NCBI GenBank assembly: GCA_002393165.1
Contig: DGIF01000054.1
Coordinates: 19,372 to 26,391 of the forward strand
Source: Candidatus Saccharibacteria bacterium UBA3829
GTDB lineage: Bacteria; Patescibacteriota; Saccharimonadia; Saccharimonadales; Saccharimonadaceae
Direction: 5' to 3'
DNA length: 7,020 nucleotides
Each line of letters begins with the position of its first letter. The first letter of the stretch is position 1. Shown one piece after another: positions 5,337 through 7,020 of this stretch. The position numbers and the translations under genes are program-made. Under the pieces are notes generated by a model that made no database searches, was not told the DNA's origin, and was given only the letters and a program-made list of their open reading frames with translations.

Positions 5337-5365
5337 TTGACTTTTTTGGCATTTTGTGATATAAT
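5337..5365 (+). promoter_or_regulatory. Promoter of unit 5
   Basis: TTGACT at 5337-5342, a 17-bp spacer, and TATAAT at 5360-5365 with TG at 5357-5358. The -35 differs from consensus only in the last base. The spacer sequence is unlike promoters 1-3. Transcription would start near 5372, nearly 200 nt before the gene. Confidence 0.9.
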
Positions 5366-5372
5366 GGAAGCA

Positions 5373-5566
5373 TAGCGCCACCTCTATAAAACTAGGTGCT
5401 AGCAGATTAAAAGTTGTTCTTCAGAAAACATGGAATAACTCCTTTATCTTGTTGTCGTTCGCACTCAAACTACGCGATCAATCCTGGCTGACTGCTCCAC
5501 CCAGTTAGCTAGAATTGATCGCGGCAGTATGACTGCAGCGATACAACTAAGAAAAGGAGAAAAACC
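5373..5566 (+). promoter_or_regulatory. Long structured leader of unit 5, candidate cis-regulatory RNA
   Basis: These bases hold no convincing gene but several structures. A hairpin lies at the very 5' end (TAG 5373-5375 with CTA 5399-5401, then CACCT 5379-5383 with AGGTG 5394-5398). A 22-position stem lies at 5473-5523: CGCGATCAAT (5473-5482) with 5514-5523 and, past one C/A mismatch, 5484-5494 with 5502-5512 including two G-U pairs, around the loop CTCCACC. A small hairpin GCAGT-ATG-ACTGC lies at 5524-5536. In addition, CTCCTTT (5439-5445) plus TCTT (5447-5450) can pair with AAGA plus AAAGGAG (5549-5559), which is the gene's ribosome site, with one bulged A. The leader may therefore switch the site between hidden and open. 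It matches no riboswitch class I know. Confidence 0.5.
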
Positions 5567-7009
5567 ATGAAGAAACTCACCACCATCATCCTCGCGCTGA
5601 TCCTGGTCTTCAGCCTGGTCAGCCCCGCCTCCGCCTCTGCCGCTTACGTCGCCGTCTTCGACGACTGCGGCTCCCGCCACCTCGAGTCCGACAACGCTAC
5701 CCCCTCCACCACCACGGTCGAGTGGGGCAGATTTCTCAACGTGGATCCCGAGACCGCTCCCGAGGGCCTGGATCTGTCCAACCCTCCCGACGGATGGAAA
5801 GAGATCGAACTCTTCCACCGTGTGGTGGAATACGCTAAGGCTCATCGCCAGGAATCCTTCGAGGTCCTGAGCGAAGGCGGCCATCCCTGCATCAGGTACG
5901 AGTCCGTCACCGGCACCGTAGAGGTCAACGTCTTCGCCGATTACAATTTCTACGGCGATGACCCCTACAACTACGATTTCAGCCTAGCCCATGACCCCTA
6001 CGTATACACTATCGGCCAGGCCACGCTTCCGAACTGGCAGGGCGAAAGCCCCAGCCAGCGGTATAAGGAGCAGATCTTCGAATCTCTCGAAAATCGCTCC
6101 GCTGCCTGGACTGAGGTGGTCGAGGGTAAAGTCCTAATCGCCTGGACGGACAATCTGGAGCATCGCTTCATTTTGTCCGATCGACTGGCATATTGCGACG
6201 GTCACGTCCCTACCGTCCACGTTGATGACTGGGGATCCGGAGCCTTCGACGAATGGGGGTATGCCGGGGCTTCCCGCATCGACACCACCGACCCTGCTAA
6301 GCTCCACGAGCTCTACCGGGAAGGCAAGTGGGATGGCGCTCCTGTCCGTTGTGGACGAACCACCGCCGACCCCATCGCCCGAGTGGACGAATGCGGCCAA
6401 ATCTTGATGTGGTACTCCGACTCGGAGTACAACTTCGAGATTGAGGACACCAGTTGGAGCCCCACCGGGTTTTTCACCATGCTAGAGGGGCATTATGAGC
6501 CCCACTGCGTGGTGGAATCCCACGAAGACCCCAATTTTCTCGTCACGCTTTCGGACGGGGAACTGAACGTCTTCCGCTACGAGGAGAAGCTTTTGGCCGT
6601 CGAAATCGAATATGGTACGGCCAGAATCTTCCAGGGCTTTTGTGGCTGCCTCGCGGTAGTCACGGACGAGGGGACCTGGTGGGTCGTGCCCAAAGACTGC
6701 GATCACGACCATCACATGGGTCCGGACTGGGAAACTTTCCCGGCCGAACCGCCCATTGACCCTCCCGGGGACTACGCAATGAGCCTGGCCTTTGACGGCA
6801 GCGTCAAGCTGGTCGCTATGAGCGACAGTGCTGACACCGCAGTCATCCAGTTTGGGGACGACCGCTATTGCGTCGCCTCCGACTGGTGGAGCAGCCATTG
6901 GCCCACCGGCCATTGGTTCCCGACCGTCACGCCGGACACCCTGGCTGAGTTCGAGGTCGTCGGCTTCGAGGGCGAGACCCTCATCCTCGACGGCTACAAG
7001 AACAATTAA
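5567..7009 (+). CDS. Secreted acidic protein of unknown function, 480 aa
   Basis: I do not recognise this protein. ATG 5567 follows AAAGGAG by 7 nt. Residues 1-25 are a classic Sec signal peptide: KK, a hydrophobic core from T5 to V18, then SPASASA with likely cleavage after A25 or A26. There is no lipobox, cell-wall anchor or transmembrane tail, so release or non-covalent surface binding is expected. By my count it has about 83 Asp/Glu against about 29 Lys/Arg. It is rich in Trp and Tyr and has ten Cys (including C359 and C361). From about 185 on it is a run of short strands with turns (GKVLIAWTD, GQILMWYSD, NFLVTLSDG, CLAVVTDEG, SVKLVAMSD), which may be a beta-propeller or beta-sandwich array. 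A DHDHH cluster at 379-383 could bind metal. Codons are strongly C-ending, more so than in the other unknown genes, which hints at high expression. Confidence 0.9.
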   Translation: MKKLTTIILALILVFSLVSPASASAAYVAVFDDCGSRHLESDNATPSTTTVEWGRFLNVDPETAPEGLDLSNPPDGWKEIELFHRVVEYAKAHRQESFEVLSEGGHPCIRYESVTGTVEVNVFADYNFYGDDPYNYDFSLAHDPYVYTIGQATLPNWQGESPSQRYKEQIFESLENRSAAWTEVVEGKVLIAWTDNLEHRFILSDRLAYCDGHVPTVHVDDWGSGAFDEWGYAGASRIDTTDPAKLHELYREGKWDGAPVRCGRTTADPIARVDECGQILMWYSDSEYNFEIEDTSWSPTGFFTMLEGHYEPHCVVESHEDPNFLVTLSDGELNVFRYEEKLLAVEIEYGTARIFQGFCGCLAVVTDEGTWWVVPKDCDHDHHMGPDWETFPAEPPIDPPGDYAMSLAFDGSVKLVAMSDSADTAVIQFGDDRYCVASDWWSSHWPTGHWFPTVTPDTLAEFEVVGFEGETLILDGYKNN

Positions 7010-7020
7010 CCCCCGGCGGG
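7010..7020 (+). terminator. Likely start of the unit 5 terminator, cut by the window edge
   Basis: CCCCCGGCGGG follows directly after the stop codon and resembles the left arm or core of the GC-rich terminators seen after the other units. The right arm and T run would lie outside the window, so this rests on position and base content only. Confidence 0.4.

Noticed and set aside
5529..5570. Possible 13-residue upstream peptide (ATG 5529) whose TGA overlaps the ATG of the secreted-protein gene
   Set aside because: The ATGA overlap is suggestive of coupling, but the ATG sits in the loop of a small hairpin with no ribosome site before it, and the peptide has no repeated regulatory codon. Kept only as a note.
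5465..5884. A minus-strand open frame of 139 codons over the start of the secreted-protein gene
   Set aside because: It is a product of the C-ending codon bias of the true gene, with a Gly-run low-complexity sequence. It also crosses the leader hairpin.
6482..6913. A minus-strand open frame of 143 codons inside the secreted-protein gene
   Set aside because: It is antisense to a gene with a firm start, signal peptide and codon bias, and no promoter or ribosome site was seen for it.

Overview
The window carries part of an amino-acid ABC transporter operon on the minus strand, followed by five short plus-strand transcription units. The plus-strand genes code for seven proteins I do not recognise. 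Every unit has readable signals: extended -10 promoters (four of six also have a good -35), strong Shine-Dalgarno sites, and GC-rich rho-independent terminators. TGA acts as a normal stop in four genes, so a recoded TGA (code 4 or 25) is unlikely. These signals and the lack of recognisable homologues would suit a Patescibacteria/CPR-type genome or a Gram-positive bacterium. The sequence does not settle which, and no taxonomic marker gene is present.

Minus strand (1-1062): a substrate-binding protein gene (start at 1050) overlaps by 8 bp the start of a permease gene that runs off the left edge. The pair looks like a polar amino-acid importer whose ATPase would lie outside the window. Its promoter sits so close to the ATG that the mRNA may be leaderless.

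Plus strand, unit by unit: (1) 1157-1872, one Cys-rich 171-aa protein. (2) 1941-3085, two small cytosolic proteins of 168 and 156 aa. (3) 3132-4640, a 296-aa protein and a 146-aa protein. (4) 4732-5311, a 150-aa single-pass membrane protein. (5) 5337-7020, a secreted, very acidic 480-aa protein behind a leader of about 195 nt. The cytosolic products (units 1-3) show no secretion signal, while the last two proteins belong to the cell envelope.

The main points of interest are regulatory and architectural. Units 1-3 share a nearly identical promoter and leader although their proteins look unrelated. The leader of unit 5 can form a 21-bp hairpin, and an upstream stretch can pair with its Shine-Dalgarno site, which makes it a candidate cis-regulatory RNA. 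I cannot assign a biological system to the unknown genes. Weak resemblances (PIN-like and RelE-like patterns in unit 3) are reported as speculation only.
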